The notes below the pieces were generated by a model. The model made no database searches, was not told where the DNA came from, and worked only from the letters and a program-made list of their open reading frames with translations. The position numbers were made by a program, and so were the translations under genes. 60,000 nt of DNA from Cristatella mucedo (Eukaryota > Bryozoa > Phylactolaemata > Cristatellidae): positions 1,881,001-1,941,000 of the forward strand of contig WPIO01000036.1 in the NCBI GenBank assembly GCA_009760855.2. The letters are read 5' to 3'. Below are positions 49,805 to 60,000 of the stretch, in pieces. Each line of letters starts with the position of its first letter. The first letter of the stretch is position 1.

Positions 49805-50680
49805 AAATTGCTACCTTTCTTCTTTTGCCACGTCATCTAATAATAAAAGCAGTTCTAACATGTTTTTGGAGCACCCCTAGGTAAAATAAGTTTTTTTCTA
49901 GACAGTTTAAATATTTGTAAGGGAAGCTTTATCAATCGGTAAGTGGTAACATGCACAATGTCAACAACCCTGGCGTGTTTAGAGGTGGTGAAAGACATGT
50001 TGTGTCAGCATCGAAGATATGGTTATTTGTAGCATACAAATTTTCAGTATGAATACGCAACTATACCAAAAATAAATCAATACCAAGTGCTGCCTGCCAG
50101 CTGATTTCTACCCCACTCGAAGAGCATCCAACACTACAAAGATGATTGCTATAGAAAGAAAGTGCAGGTATCATAAGGAGAAAATACTTTTAAATATCGT
50201 GATATTCGCTCAGTATTAAACATATTTAAATAGTGAGTGTATTAATCTTTTTAATTTATTCTTCTTAAGCGTAAACATAATCTGTCGTTGAGAACCTATG
50301 GTAAACATTAAAAAATCCTATTTTCGAGCAGTGCTTTTAAATCAACAATTGCCTAACAGATATATAGTTGAATTAATTTGTTTGGTTCAGCCTGCAACTA
50401 TTCTTTGATAGACTTATGTAATTTTAGTTTTCGATATTTTCTAGAGAAGAATGGATATGCAATTATTAAGCATAGTTCTCCAACCGAGTGGTTGTCTCTT
50501 AAATAATAAAATATGGCAGTAGTACATTCGGAGATACATTATTTGGCTGTGAAACGTTTAATATTATTTGATGGTTCTGATTCGCATCTTTAAAGTTTCA
50601 AACAAAAGTCGACAATTTCATTGAGTCAGTATTGCTCGAATCATGGGATTGAATCGTCATGTTCCTTCTAAAAGACCGAA
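49805..50680. other. 3' flank of gene A
   Basis: AT-rich. The minus strand has an AATAAA at 50255-50260, about 430 bases past the gene A stop, as a possible poly(A) signal. I see nothing else. Confidence 0.35.
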
Positions 50681-50686
50681 TCGTAA

Positions 50687-51144
50687 TCAATTTTTCATGA
50701 GTACTGGCGCATTCGAGTAAAATGAGCCTTCTTGATTAGAGGTCTTCAGTTCTGATAGCCAGGTTTCATTATAGCTCTGTGCAAAAGATTTAGATGCAGT
50801 CTCATTCCAATGTAGAGAGCTGTGACCTGTAGGCTGAGAAGCTTCCGAATTTAGGCAGCTGGTTACGGCAGATTGTGTTGTCGTTGGTCCAGTACTTGAA
50901 ACATCTTGGAGATTTAAACTTGATGCTGCATTGCTCTCTCTGACTGAAGTCACGTTAACAGAGATATTTGATTTATTCGGGAGTCTACTGGAAAATTTCT
51001 TTCTTTTTAAGAAAATTGTCAATGTCAGTGCAATGCAGCAGCAAATAACGCCTGCAATTGTAACACCCTTTATCAGGTTGACGAATGACCCAGATTTTTC
51101 CTCTGTATTTGAATCATCCTTGTCCGCGATTGATTCGTTGTTGG
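50687..51144 (-). CDS. Gene A last exon: stalk, transmembrane helix, cytoplasmic tail
   Basis: Terminal exon of a third receptor-like gene, encoding 151 residues and a stop. The acceptor TTTATCTACCGTTGTAG lies above 51144 in phase 1. A second in-frame phase-1 AG lies about 50 bases further upstream. A polar, acidic stalk (DKDDSNTEEKSG) leads to a membrane helix at about residues 26-44 (VTIAGVICCCIALTLTIF) and a basic stop-transfer, LKRKK. The tail of about 100 residues is Ser/Thr/Asn-rich. It has two tyrosines, SYNETW and FYSNAP; the latter has the YxN form that Grb2-type SH2 domains favour. Upstream exons are not recognised in this window, so the ectodomain may lie beyond 60000 or in decayed sequence. 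The tail is unlike those of genes B and C. Confidence 0.65.
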
Positions 51145-51149
51145 CTACA

Positions 51150-52020
51150 ACGGTAGATAAACGTGATAGGAATTTCGTGTTTGCTATAGTTTTTATTGCT
51201 ACGAATCGTCAGGAAACAAATTCAGGGCATTCGCAAGCTTTTAGAATTCAATTAACTTCCAAGTAGATTTACGAAACAAAAAAATGGCGCAACTTAATTT
51301 AAACACATTTCAAAACTAAATTTTATTTGAGAACTGCTTTTGCGTCCTTTCGTCTGCACACGATGCACACGATGCACGTCAGTTGCAGTGTCTCCATACA
51401 TTATCCTTCTTAGGCTTGTGGATGCTCAAAATTGTGCAAACTCTAGATTACCAACTGAAGTTCTGTCTATCCGGTCTATTAAAAGGAACCTACAAAGAGA
51501 TTTATTTTCTGAGGATGCCGTATATACTTTTACTTGGTTTTGAATGCATACGTATTCAGTCTAACTTAATCCTTTTTAAGAAATTTCACATTTCTTTCTG
51601 ATCGCTAGTAAGATATAGCAGTGATGGGTTGCTAAGGTCTTACTGTGAAGCTTCATCACAGACATGTGCCGTATTTTACTAATATTCTCAAACAAGGTTA
51701 TTTTAATCAGAGTAAGATAAGGTGAATGCTACACGGCTTCTATTTCAGGTCAATTTTGACTGGCAAATCGAAATGAGAATCGTCATGTGCGTTGTATTAT
51801 CTGCCTTCGGGCACAAAATATCTACAAGGCAAGAGTTCAGCTAATCAATCGTCACTGCTGATTATGAGTTCCTGGACGATGGTACTTGGTGTTGGATGTA
51901 TAAACCGCTGAGCAGTGGGAGTCAATCTCTTGGCCTGAGCTACCTTCTTAAGAGGGAATTCGTGAATGTGGAGACAACTAACTGGTTTTTCTCATGCGTT
52001 TATGTTGTCACCTTTAACGA
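51150..52020. other. Upstream of the gene A exon
   Basis: No Ig-like exon found. A plus frame at 51340-51543 ends IRSIKRNLQRDLFSED, faintly like a LINE C-terminus. Not called. Confidence 0.3.
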
Positions 52021-52029
52021 CTGAGGTCA

Positions 52030-52160
52030 TTGTAAATGTATTTGATGACAAAGGTCGTGAGCTCGAGCCCGGTGACATATTAAAAGCACCTGGATCAAGA
52101 TTTAGTTCTGTTATGGAATTATGTAAATGAAACTTATTTAGTTATTAATATAATAGGGTG
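52030..52160 (+). mobile_element. SINE-1 copy, degenerate
   Basis: Box B region ggtcgtgagctcgagcccgg at 52052-52071, then aaaagcacctggatcaagat and a decayed LINE-B-like tail, as in the copy at 57476. Confidence 0.65.
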
Positions 52161-52259
52161 TGGCTGGAGAAGCAAATTGCAACCCTGCAATGAAATACCA
52201 GTCCAAATTTAATATATATGCACATACACACTTTACCTTAAATTTGCATGCAGATTGTT

Positions 52260-52880
52260 ATCACTTTATCACGGATTCCGAACAGCGTGTGATACCATGC
52301 ATAGCCTTGTGGGGCAGTACATCTGATAGGTAGGCTGGAGCAAAAGAATGAAGGGACCTAAAAGTGAGTGACGAAACCTTGAAGTTAAAGCACTGCTTGC
52401 TTGGGAGCTTATGCAGGTCGGCGAAAAGTGGCATGATGTGGCAACTGCGACTCTCACGACAGACAAGCCTAGCTGCATAGTTTGGCGCCAGCTGTTAGAG
52501 CCCAAGGGCACAGGCCTGAAGACCAGCAAGCAGTGAAATACAGAAGTAGATACGGAATCGCACACATGCATAGACCAATTTAGATGTGTTATCCCTGACT
52601 AAAAAAGCTAGAATTCTAGCAATGTTATGTAGCTGAAAGTAGGCATACTTGACTGTGGAGCTGATGTGGTCGTCTAATGAAAGGTCACTTTGGAATAGGA
52701 CACCTCGAATACGTGCAAATTCACCAGGAGGAATGCTGATAGAGTAGAGTTTGAGTGTTAGCCTTTCCAATTTCGGAATCACACTTGCGTTGCCCATAAC
52801 AAGTAAGTTGGTTTTATCACCATTCAATTTAAGAATATTTGCTGCCATCCATGTGTTGATGTCATGAATGCGTGCAGCGA
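52260..52880 (-). mobile_element. LINE-B copy, minus strand
   Basis: The minus strand reads MAANILKLNGDKTNLLVMGN (52848 downward), VLFQSDLSLDDHISSTVKYA, LHNIARILAF and then the C-terminal block to about 52270. Frames are shifted near 52500. The 3' tail is absent. Confidence 0.85.
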
Positions 52881-52884
52881 GAGA

Positions 52885-53600
52885 GCGTCTCCAATTTAAT
52901 TGACGTTAAGCATGGTAAGTTTCTCATAGGCAAACTTTGGCACAGCGGGCTGCCCATTCAGCAAGCACAGTGCATGCTTTGCAACCGTCCAGATCGGAAG
53001 GAATATTTCAGCTAATATGCTCGTCAGCAATTTGTCCCAATCAAGAAGGCTCCACACGCTGACAGTCAAGGCTCGTCAGCACTTTTCAACACTTCGTTTA
53101 GCAAACGTTCTTTCCTGCAAACCTGGGGGTCCTTTAGTAGAGTTCTTTCCCACGAATACTGACCTACGTTTCTAGTGCTTCGAGTCTTGCCTGATGCCTG
53201 ACAAATTCCAGTGTAGCTGCTTCCTCAAATCCCAGCCAGGACAGCTGGAAGTGACGTACAAAATGTATGCCGGCATTTAGGAGGTATCAGAGCAACAGCA
53301 ATCAAGACCTCACATATGCTAATAGCGAGAAATGTCAAAGTGTATGTAAATATATACGGTCAGCCCCCTAAGACTTACGATGGTTTGACTTACGAAAATT
53401 CGGAGATGCGAGCTCGGCTACAATCACGAGAAAAATCATGGAGTATCAAAGAAAACTTTGAAATCTGTGCGCGCTCAGTAGATTTTACAACACTGCAAAC
53501 TTGAAAAATCTGATTCGGTAGCCTATCTCTGTCGCCGTCAGAACGTATCCTAGTAGAACATATATGCCATTGTGGATTTACGAAAGTCCTACTTGTGATA
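52885..53600. other. Unassigned stretch with CTTACGA motifs
   Basis: No gene. The words gacttacgatgg and gacttacgaaaattcgg at 53371-53403 resemble ends of pogo/Tigger-like DNA elements, but no matching partner end was found. Confidence 0.3.
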
Positions 53601-53602
53601 GT

Positions 53603-53639
53603 TTTTCCGGTCTCTATCAATTTCGTAAGTTGGGGCAAG

Positions 53640-53677
<38 letters not shown>

Positions 53678-53722
53678 CTTGCCCCCTACCCCATCCCGGA
53701 CTTACGAAATTGATAGAGACCG

Positions 53723-53727
<5 letters not shown>
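53603..53727. repeat. Fold-back inverted repeat with TA-repeat core
   Basis: A perfect 28-base arm (53603-53630) recurs in reverse complement at 53700-53727. A second matched pair (ggggcaagca / tgcttgcccc) and a (TA)n core (53642-53674) lie between. The right side has a 14-base spacer absent from the left. Confidence 0.95.
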
Positions 53728-54946
<1,219 letters not shown>

Positions 54947-54949
54947 TAT

Positions 54950-55345
54950 CGGAAAATGCCATGGACAGCTCAGAAATCGGAAAGCCCAGCCATAAAATGG
55001 GCTGGATATCTTAACCGATATCGCCCTAGAAATCAATCTGAGTGTCGTTCTAAAAAAATTTAGCTTTTAGTAGATGAATACTTGAACTAATTTTCAGTTT
55101 TGGAAATACGGAAAAAATTGCTTAACTAGCGATTGCACAGATAATGATACAGAATAGTAGTAGTATCGTTCATTATTGAAGCCCATCCATACGAATGCAC
55201 ACTACTTACTACATTCAGGTCATCCCGTTAATACTGAATGACAATTAAATTTGTTGTATAACTCGACCGTTAGGCATGTCTGTTATGGAAGTTGTAACTG
55301 CCATACCACAACACTGGCGGTTGTTTTGCATTGGCTATCTATTAA
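54950..55345. other. Unassigned stretch
   Basis: No feature recognised. Confidence 0.3.
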
Positions 55346-55350
55346 TCAGC

Positions 55351-55510
55351 AATGGCTCACTAGGTAAGGCGGTTGCTTTTCACGACCTCGGCCCGAGGTT
55401 GTGTGTTCGAATCCTGTGGTGGGCGATCCTTTATCGCTACTGCAAGCGGTGGTGATAGCCGTAAAGGCTCTTCTGTCGCTATACAAAAAGAGGCTGTTTA
55501 ATCAGCTAGT
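55351..55510 (+). mobile_element. SINE-2 copy, best preserved
   Basis: A tRNA-like head has a box A stretch (ggctcactaggtaaggcgg) and box B (GTGTTCGAATCCTG at about 55405). The body contains ctactgcaagcggtggtgat and ends ttaatcagctag. It serves as the reference for the other SINE-2 copies. The head resembles a pol III promoter but cannot fold into a complete tRNA. Confidence 0.8.
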
Positions 55511-55514
55511 ATTT

Positions 55515-57145
55515 GTTTATGTATTTATAGCATATAGTTTTCAAATTTTGCTTAATTTTAGGTCATTTCATTCTCTCTTTCCTGTATATCTATCGTAAAT
55601 TATTTTCGGTAAGGCTTCATATCGTTCCAACTATTGTACTCTTTTAATAGGCATTTAATTTATGAATTTAAAAAGATTATTTTTTTTTAAATTAAAAAAA
55701 TATTTAAATAAATAAATAAATTTAAATAATTTTTGTTAACTTCTAGCTGGCCTAAATTCCATTCTCTCAGAGATTCTGCCTTCTATTCAGGAAGATGCAA
55801 AAAACCCATCTGTTGCTCACAGTATTGCCTCCAACCGTGCTACTTTTTTCTTGTTTGCTTGTTATCTTTAATCATTGATGGACATGCTTTCTTTCCAGAA
55901 TTCTCTTACAAGGGTTCAAAAAATTAGATTCCTGTGCACGCCAATGCAATATAACTTATAATTGGTTCATAATAGCGAGTATCGCTACTTAAATATTTTG
56001 ACTGTGTGATGATAAGATGCCAACTTTTGCTGGTAACTTAGGGCAATATCTTGACATCTAAGCTAATATACTTATGTCAATCTGCCGTTTATAACAACGA
56101 CCATGCTTGCTAATGTGATCTAAGAGCTATGTGATTGTTCTCCATAACGTGCCTAGAAACGACACCTATCAACTGATTGGCTGTAATACATTCCGACATT
56201 TTCGCTCACACAGATGCGTACATGTAAATTTGGATGAATATTGTAAATGTCGCGAGTAACATTTTAGCTCCGCTCAAATTGTTGTCGATCGGGCTAATCC
56301 CAGATATCAGTTGGTCGAGTTGGCATTGGGTGCATTGTAGATGGGAAAATAAAAGCTAAGACCTAACTGTATCTTACAAGCAAGCCAGATCATGACCGCA
56401 AAAATACCCTGAAAATAGCCCGACAGTGTCTGAAAAACACTTTAATGTGTATAAGCTGTTTGATATGGAGGAAGTAAACATACTAGAAACTTGCCACGTC
56501 GACATAGTAGAGGCTCAACTTTTTTCCACACCCAAGGCAAAGAGTCTTGTTCAAGCTTGAAAAAATGAAGGAAGCATTCTAGGCTGTTATTTTAATATAT
56601 ATCAACTAGCTTTCACCTCTAAGCAAAAACTTAAACTTTGCTTTGAGAGGCGGACCTGAGGTTAACTGAGGTTTCCTGAGGTTACCGCTGACCATGCTAG
56701 TGGCACGTCCCATTTAGTAAGCCAACTAATCAAAAGAATTATGGGCGATTTAAATTTGTTGATGTCCGTCGCTTAACGAAGGCCGGCACCACTGGTCTTC
56801 CAACCGGTTACTTCCATGCTGCTTTTTAAAATGCCAGCTCAGCCGAAAATGCTGGGATATGCGACGGTACTTAACGATGCCGTGGCGGAAGTTCCGGAAG
56901 CCCCAGTCGTATTTCAAAAAGCGACAGCGAAGGGAGAGAGAGAGCAACGCGAGCGCCATTGGCACCCAACGAAAAACGACCCTTTTACGATAATAGTCCA
57001 ACGAATTTTCAGCTTTTAGATTTCGTTCAATGTTTAATCCGAGAAAATTTACATTTCAGCCACGTGTGCAAATAAGAAATAACTATTTTCTCCGCTTCCA
57101 CTCGTTCACACTCTTTAGAGCTTGACCGTCGCAGTAATACTATAT
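55515..57145. other. Unassigned, AT-rich then mixed
   Basis: No gene supported. A stretch at 56760-57010 has coding-like composition on both strands (for example GASGTSATASLSTVAYPSIF on the minus strand) but no family I can name. Confidence 0.3.
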
Positions 57146-57154
57146 ATACATACC

Positions 57155-57475
57155 TAGTGAATGGCGATTCAACATGCGCTCAGTACAGGAGGAGACGTTA
57201 CCTCACGTCTCGAACCACTGCCAGAGCCCGATGCCAACGGTTACCAACCGTCACGATGCCATCCTGGCCCGCCTGGTTGGTGCCCTCACGCGATCGCTGA
57301 AGCACCGCGCTCGGTAGAACGCCACCTACGACCTGGATCCTGTTCCATACCGTCGCCCGGATCTTGCGGGAGACCGTGGCCGTTAAGCGGTTATTGCTAA
57401 CGCGGCGGCGGTGCCTTTCGGTAATGACTCTCAGGCGTTGGACGATGCTGCGTTGCGTAAAATTGCCAGATATCG
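57155..57475 (+). mobile_element. C-terminus of an RLE-type LINE (R2/NeSL-like), broken
   Basis: One plus frame, with two stops, reads ETLPHVSNHC, MPTVTNRHDAILARLVGAL, RRPDL, AVPFGND and LRKIARY. This is the tail order of LINEs with a restriction-like endonuclease: the His-Cys end of a zinc knuckle, then the R/KPD active-site segment. The usual second acidic residue before the VPF motif is lost. It is cut off where SINE-1 begins. The clade is unsure. Confidence 0.7.
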
Positions 57476-57625
57476 CCGAGCTGGTTTGGTCCGGCGGTTA
57501 AGGTGCTCTCTCCCCGACCGAGGTCTGGCCGAGGTCGTGGGCTCGAGCCCGGAGGCATACGTGAAGCGCCTGTATAGATATTAAGTTCTCTTGGGGCGCT
57601 ATACAATGAATTATATTATTATTAT
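57476..57625 (+). mobile_element. SINE-1 copy, best preserved, with LINE-B tail
   Basis: tRNA-like head with box A (tggtccggcggttaaggtgc) and box B (GGGCTCGAGCCC, about 57538-57549). The tail aagcgcctgtatagatatta, ttctcttggggcgc and (TTA)n matches the LINE-B 3' hairpin. It was probably mobilised by LINE-B. Confidence 0.85.
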
Positions 57626-57629
57626 TATT

Positions 57630-58560
57630 ATTATCAGATCTACGTAGCAGGCGGACGCCCCTCGCGGGCAGGGCAGGGCAGGGCAGGCAGGTCGAGCAAG
57701 GCGCTCTTTTATAGCTGGAGCGCTCGGCTCTTGGCCTCCCGGATAACGAGCGAGCGGACGCCGACGGCCCTGAAAGTAAATTGCAAATACTGGAGGCTTC
57801 TCCGGAAGCTCTCCATCTGCCGCTCCATTGACGGCTCTGCTGCGATCGGGCGGGAATTCAGCGGACGCCGCCGGCCAGAGGAAGACCAGTCGCGGTCGGA
57901 TGCACAGGCGGTCCCGATTGCCGGGGCCGCCTGGTGAGATGCCGCCGCCTGCTGCTGCACAGTCGACCCCGGCCGCGGGCGCCTCCGGTGGACAGCTTGG
58001 TGTGCGCGTGGCCCCTCAAAGCTCACGTGTCGCCCGGTGCGACGCTGCACCGACGCCCACAGCTGAGGTCTGACCGCCCTGCGACTCAGCCTGCACCCGG
58101 ACCTGCGAAGTCAAGCAGGCCCGTCGGACCGGCTGCTACGTTTTCTACCTCCTACGGGGGCTCGGGCGTTGCCCGGTCTCGTCCGTCGAGGATTCCGACC
58201 TCGAGGCCGGCTCACTCTGCGCCTCAGTCGGCGAGTGAACCGCCTCAGGACTTAACTGCGCCGGGGCACTTGGTCGCGGCGCCAGTGGATTCGGCCGGTG
58301 GCCTGTTGTCCAGCTCCGGCCCCGCGGTGGCTGCAAAAGTCACCTGCTAACGGGCACGCAAGCGGGTCGAAACCTTCGAAGCAGAAGCCGGCGCAGGTGT
58401 CGGCTGCGAGGTGTCGGCGAGACGAGCCGCCCGAGCACGGCGAAGGCCGATTGGTGGTCCTCCTCTGCCAAAGGAGGGTCGCGTCCGGATGTCGTCCCGG
58501 CGAACCCCGGCCAATTGGACCGTGTTGAGCGCCCAATAAACACCATGGTGACGGACAGCG
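57630..58560. other. GC-rich island of unknown nature
   Basis: Far more G+C than the rest of the window. It starts with a (GGGCA)n run at 57668-57688. Several overlapping frames of 60-138 codons on both strands reflect composition and none has a known motif. It may be the 5' region of the RLE-type LINE next to it. Confidence 0.4.
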
Positions 58561-58683
58561 GACTAACTCACTAAAACGGACGGCTCTAGCTTAGTTTAGG
58601 GATTTGCGTAGCTAGTTCGTATTTTTAATCTTTCGTAATTTGCTACCGGAAACGAAATATACCAATAAATTGGCAAGCAAGCA

Positions 58684-60000
58684 GTGGAATAGGTCACACT
58701 CTCCGGATATTAAGGGCTCGGCCAATAAGTTAGCAGCATTCTTCACTGCAAGAAAGAATTGCACACATTCGTGCCTCATTAAAACACCGACTAACGCAGC
58801 GGTTCTCAACATAAAAAAACCTGTGGGTTACGACCCCCTTCGGGGGTCAAACGACCCCTTCGTGGGGGTCGCCTAAGACCATCGGAAAACACGAATTTCC
58901 ACATTTGGCAGACAATAACTTTATGGTTGAGGGTCGCCAAGTGTGAGGAAGTGTATTAAAGGGTCATGGCATTAGGAAGGTTGAGAACCACTGAACTAAA
59001 GCAATTGTTGAATCCCAACCTGCGACCTTCCTAAGAGACTTCCCCTGCTTTCTTCATGGCCTAATGCTACCTCAAAAGAAGTTAGTAAAAGCCCTGATTA
59101 CATTCTTCTATATCCTAGAAAACTATCGCTCAATTTCCATTCTTCCTTTTTGTCATAGATTCTTAAAATAATTTTTGGTAGGATCCTTAAAGCTCACGCT
59201 GAAAAGAATAAATTTTCAAAGAAATTGTAGCCAAAGTTCAAGAGACACCATTCAGCTTAAACCGCTCTCATTGGTTTAACCAATGACATTACAAGCAGAT
59301 ACGACAATTGGAGTGCCACTATCCTAGTTGTGCAGGATCTAGCAGCTGCGTTCGACACTTTTGATCACGATATCCTGCATGAACAATCTAGAACAAAGAT
59401 TGGTCGGCAGATGAGGCACTAGTGCGATTCAAATCAAACATGCTTGATACTGTTCAATCGGTGTCGATTGGGGGTCGGGTCTCATTCACCAGACCAGCCA
59501 TCTATGTAGTCCCACACTGGTCCGTCCTTGGTCCTTAGATATTCTACATTTCTACCGAACCTCTGGGAGATGTTATTCTGACACATGCAGTCGACTATCA
59601 CTTGCATGCTGGTCACAATCTGCTTTATTTGTCGCTCAAACCGTCGGAATCTGCAGCCGTGACTGATAAACTGAGTGCTTGCACTGCAGACGATCCGGGA
59701 TGTCGGATTATTTTCTTAAACTGAACCGCAATGAAACTGAACTGCTACTCGCTGGACTAAACTAGTGTGTGGATGAATTAGAAGAATTGGCTCTTCCAAT
59801 AGTCGATGCTGTTGTGAGACTTATACCGTAAGCTCGGAATTTAGGTATGTAGGTGTTGTCTTTAGTAATTGCACAGATTTTGAAAGGTTCAATAGGAAGA
59901 TTGCTTCAACAGTTATCCATCACTTTCCAACCATGTCTAAGCTTATCTACTGTCTACCTAGTCGTCGTACAAAATCGTTAGATAGCTCGCTGAATCATCT
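58684..60000 (+). mobile_element. LINE-A copy 3, interrupted by SPIN-like element, runs off the window
   Basis: 58684-58796 and 58994 onward together match LINE-A copy 2 from 23505. Past the insertion the RT block DLAAAFDTFDHDIL is readable near 59337-59378, and the region after YADD near 59640-59700. Stops and shifts abound. The copy continues past the window edge. Confidence 0.88.
58797..58993. mobile_element. SPIN-like hAT MITE, 197 bp
   Basis: Terminal inverted repeats CAGCGGTTCTCAAC and GGTTGAGAACCACTG flank internal blocks typical of SPIN elements: gggttacgacccccttcggg, gggggtcgcctaagaccatc and ggaaaacac. It has no transposase. Flanking 8-base duplications are gactaacg and aactaaag (6 of 8 match). 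The matching LINE-A copy 2 has gactaaag once. Similarity to SPIN is from memory of the family's ends. Confidence 0.88.

Noticed and set aside
55351-55425. Functional tRNA gene
   Set aside because: Box A and box B are present, but the cloverleaf does not close, and the same head recurs in several SINE copies.

Overview
The window looks like intronic and intergenic DNA from a non-vertebrate animal. The genes are split by GT-AG introns, some more than 10 kb long. There are no operons or bacterial-style genes. The DNA is packed with decayed CR1/L2-type LINE copies, tRNA-derived SINEs, a SPIN-like hAT element and very long microsatellites. I cannot name the phylum from sequence alone.

The main coding signal lies on the minus strand. 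It is a tandem series of split genes for apparent single-pass membrane receptors, read from right to left. Gene A is represented only by its last exon (50687-51144: short stalk, membrane helix, cytoplasmic tail). Gene B has a candidate signal-peptide exon (39951-40005), a six-cysteine extracellular domain (39383-39823) and a membrane/tail exon (30296-30663). Gene C has the same six-cysteine domain (21193-21621), two Ig-like domains (18615-18986 and 5634-5963) and a membrane/tail exon (1821-2128). All four extracellular domain exons are flanked by phase-1 introns on both sides and have lengths divisible by three. All three membrane exons have a phase-1 acceptor. The six-cysteine domains of B and C share cysteine spacing and a Trp-Gly pair, but little else. 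The cytoplasmic tails of A, B and C are unrelated. This pattern of tandem, modular, diverged extracellular domains with swapped tails recalls invertebrate immune or allorecognition receptor clusters. That role is inference. I do not recognise the family.

The introns and intergenic gaps hold nearly everything else. LINE-B is the commonest family, with about 20 fragments on both strands. It ends in a conserved hairpin followed by (TTA)n. LINE-A has five fragments. SINE-1 carries a tRNA-like head joined to the LINE-B 3' tail. SINE-2 is a second tRNA-derived family with at least six copies. A near-complete but broken copy of a repetitive invertebrate gene family of unknown function lies at 14840-17330 and has been hit twice by LINE-B. 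A SPIN-like hAT MITE (58797-58993) sits inside a LINE-A copy, and the uninterrupted target site survives in the LINE-A paralogue at about 23596-23610.

Low-complexity landmarks are a 2.36-kb CT tract (10299-12661, inside gene C's longest intron), a (TA)n block (19104-19246), a (CT)n block (48135-48313), and a (TA)n plus 1.1-kb (TGCG)n array (53641-54946). GC-rich islands occur at 57150-58560, which includes the C-terminus of a restriction-like-endonuclease LINE, and at 19440-19640.
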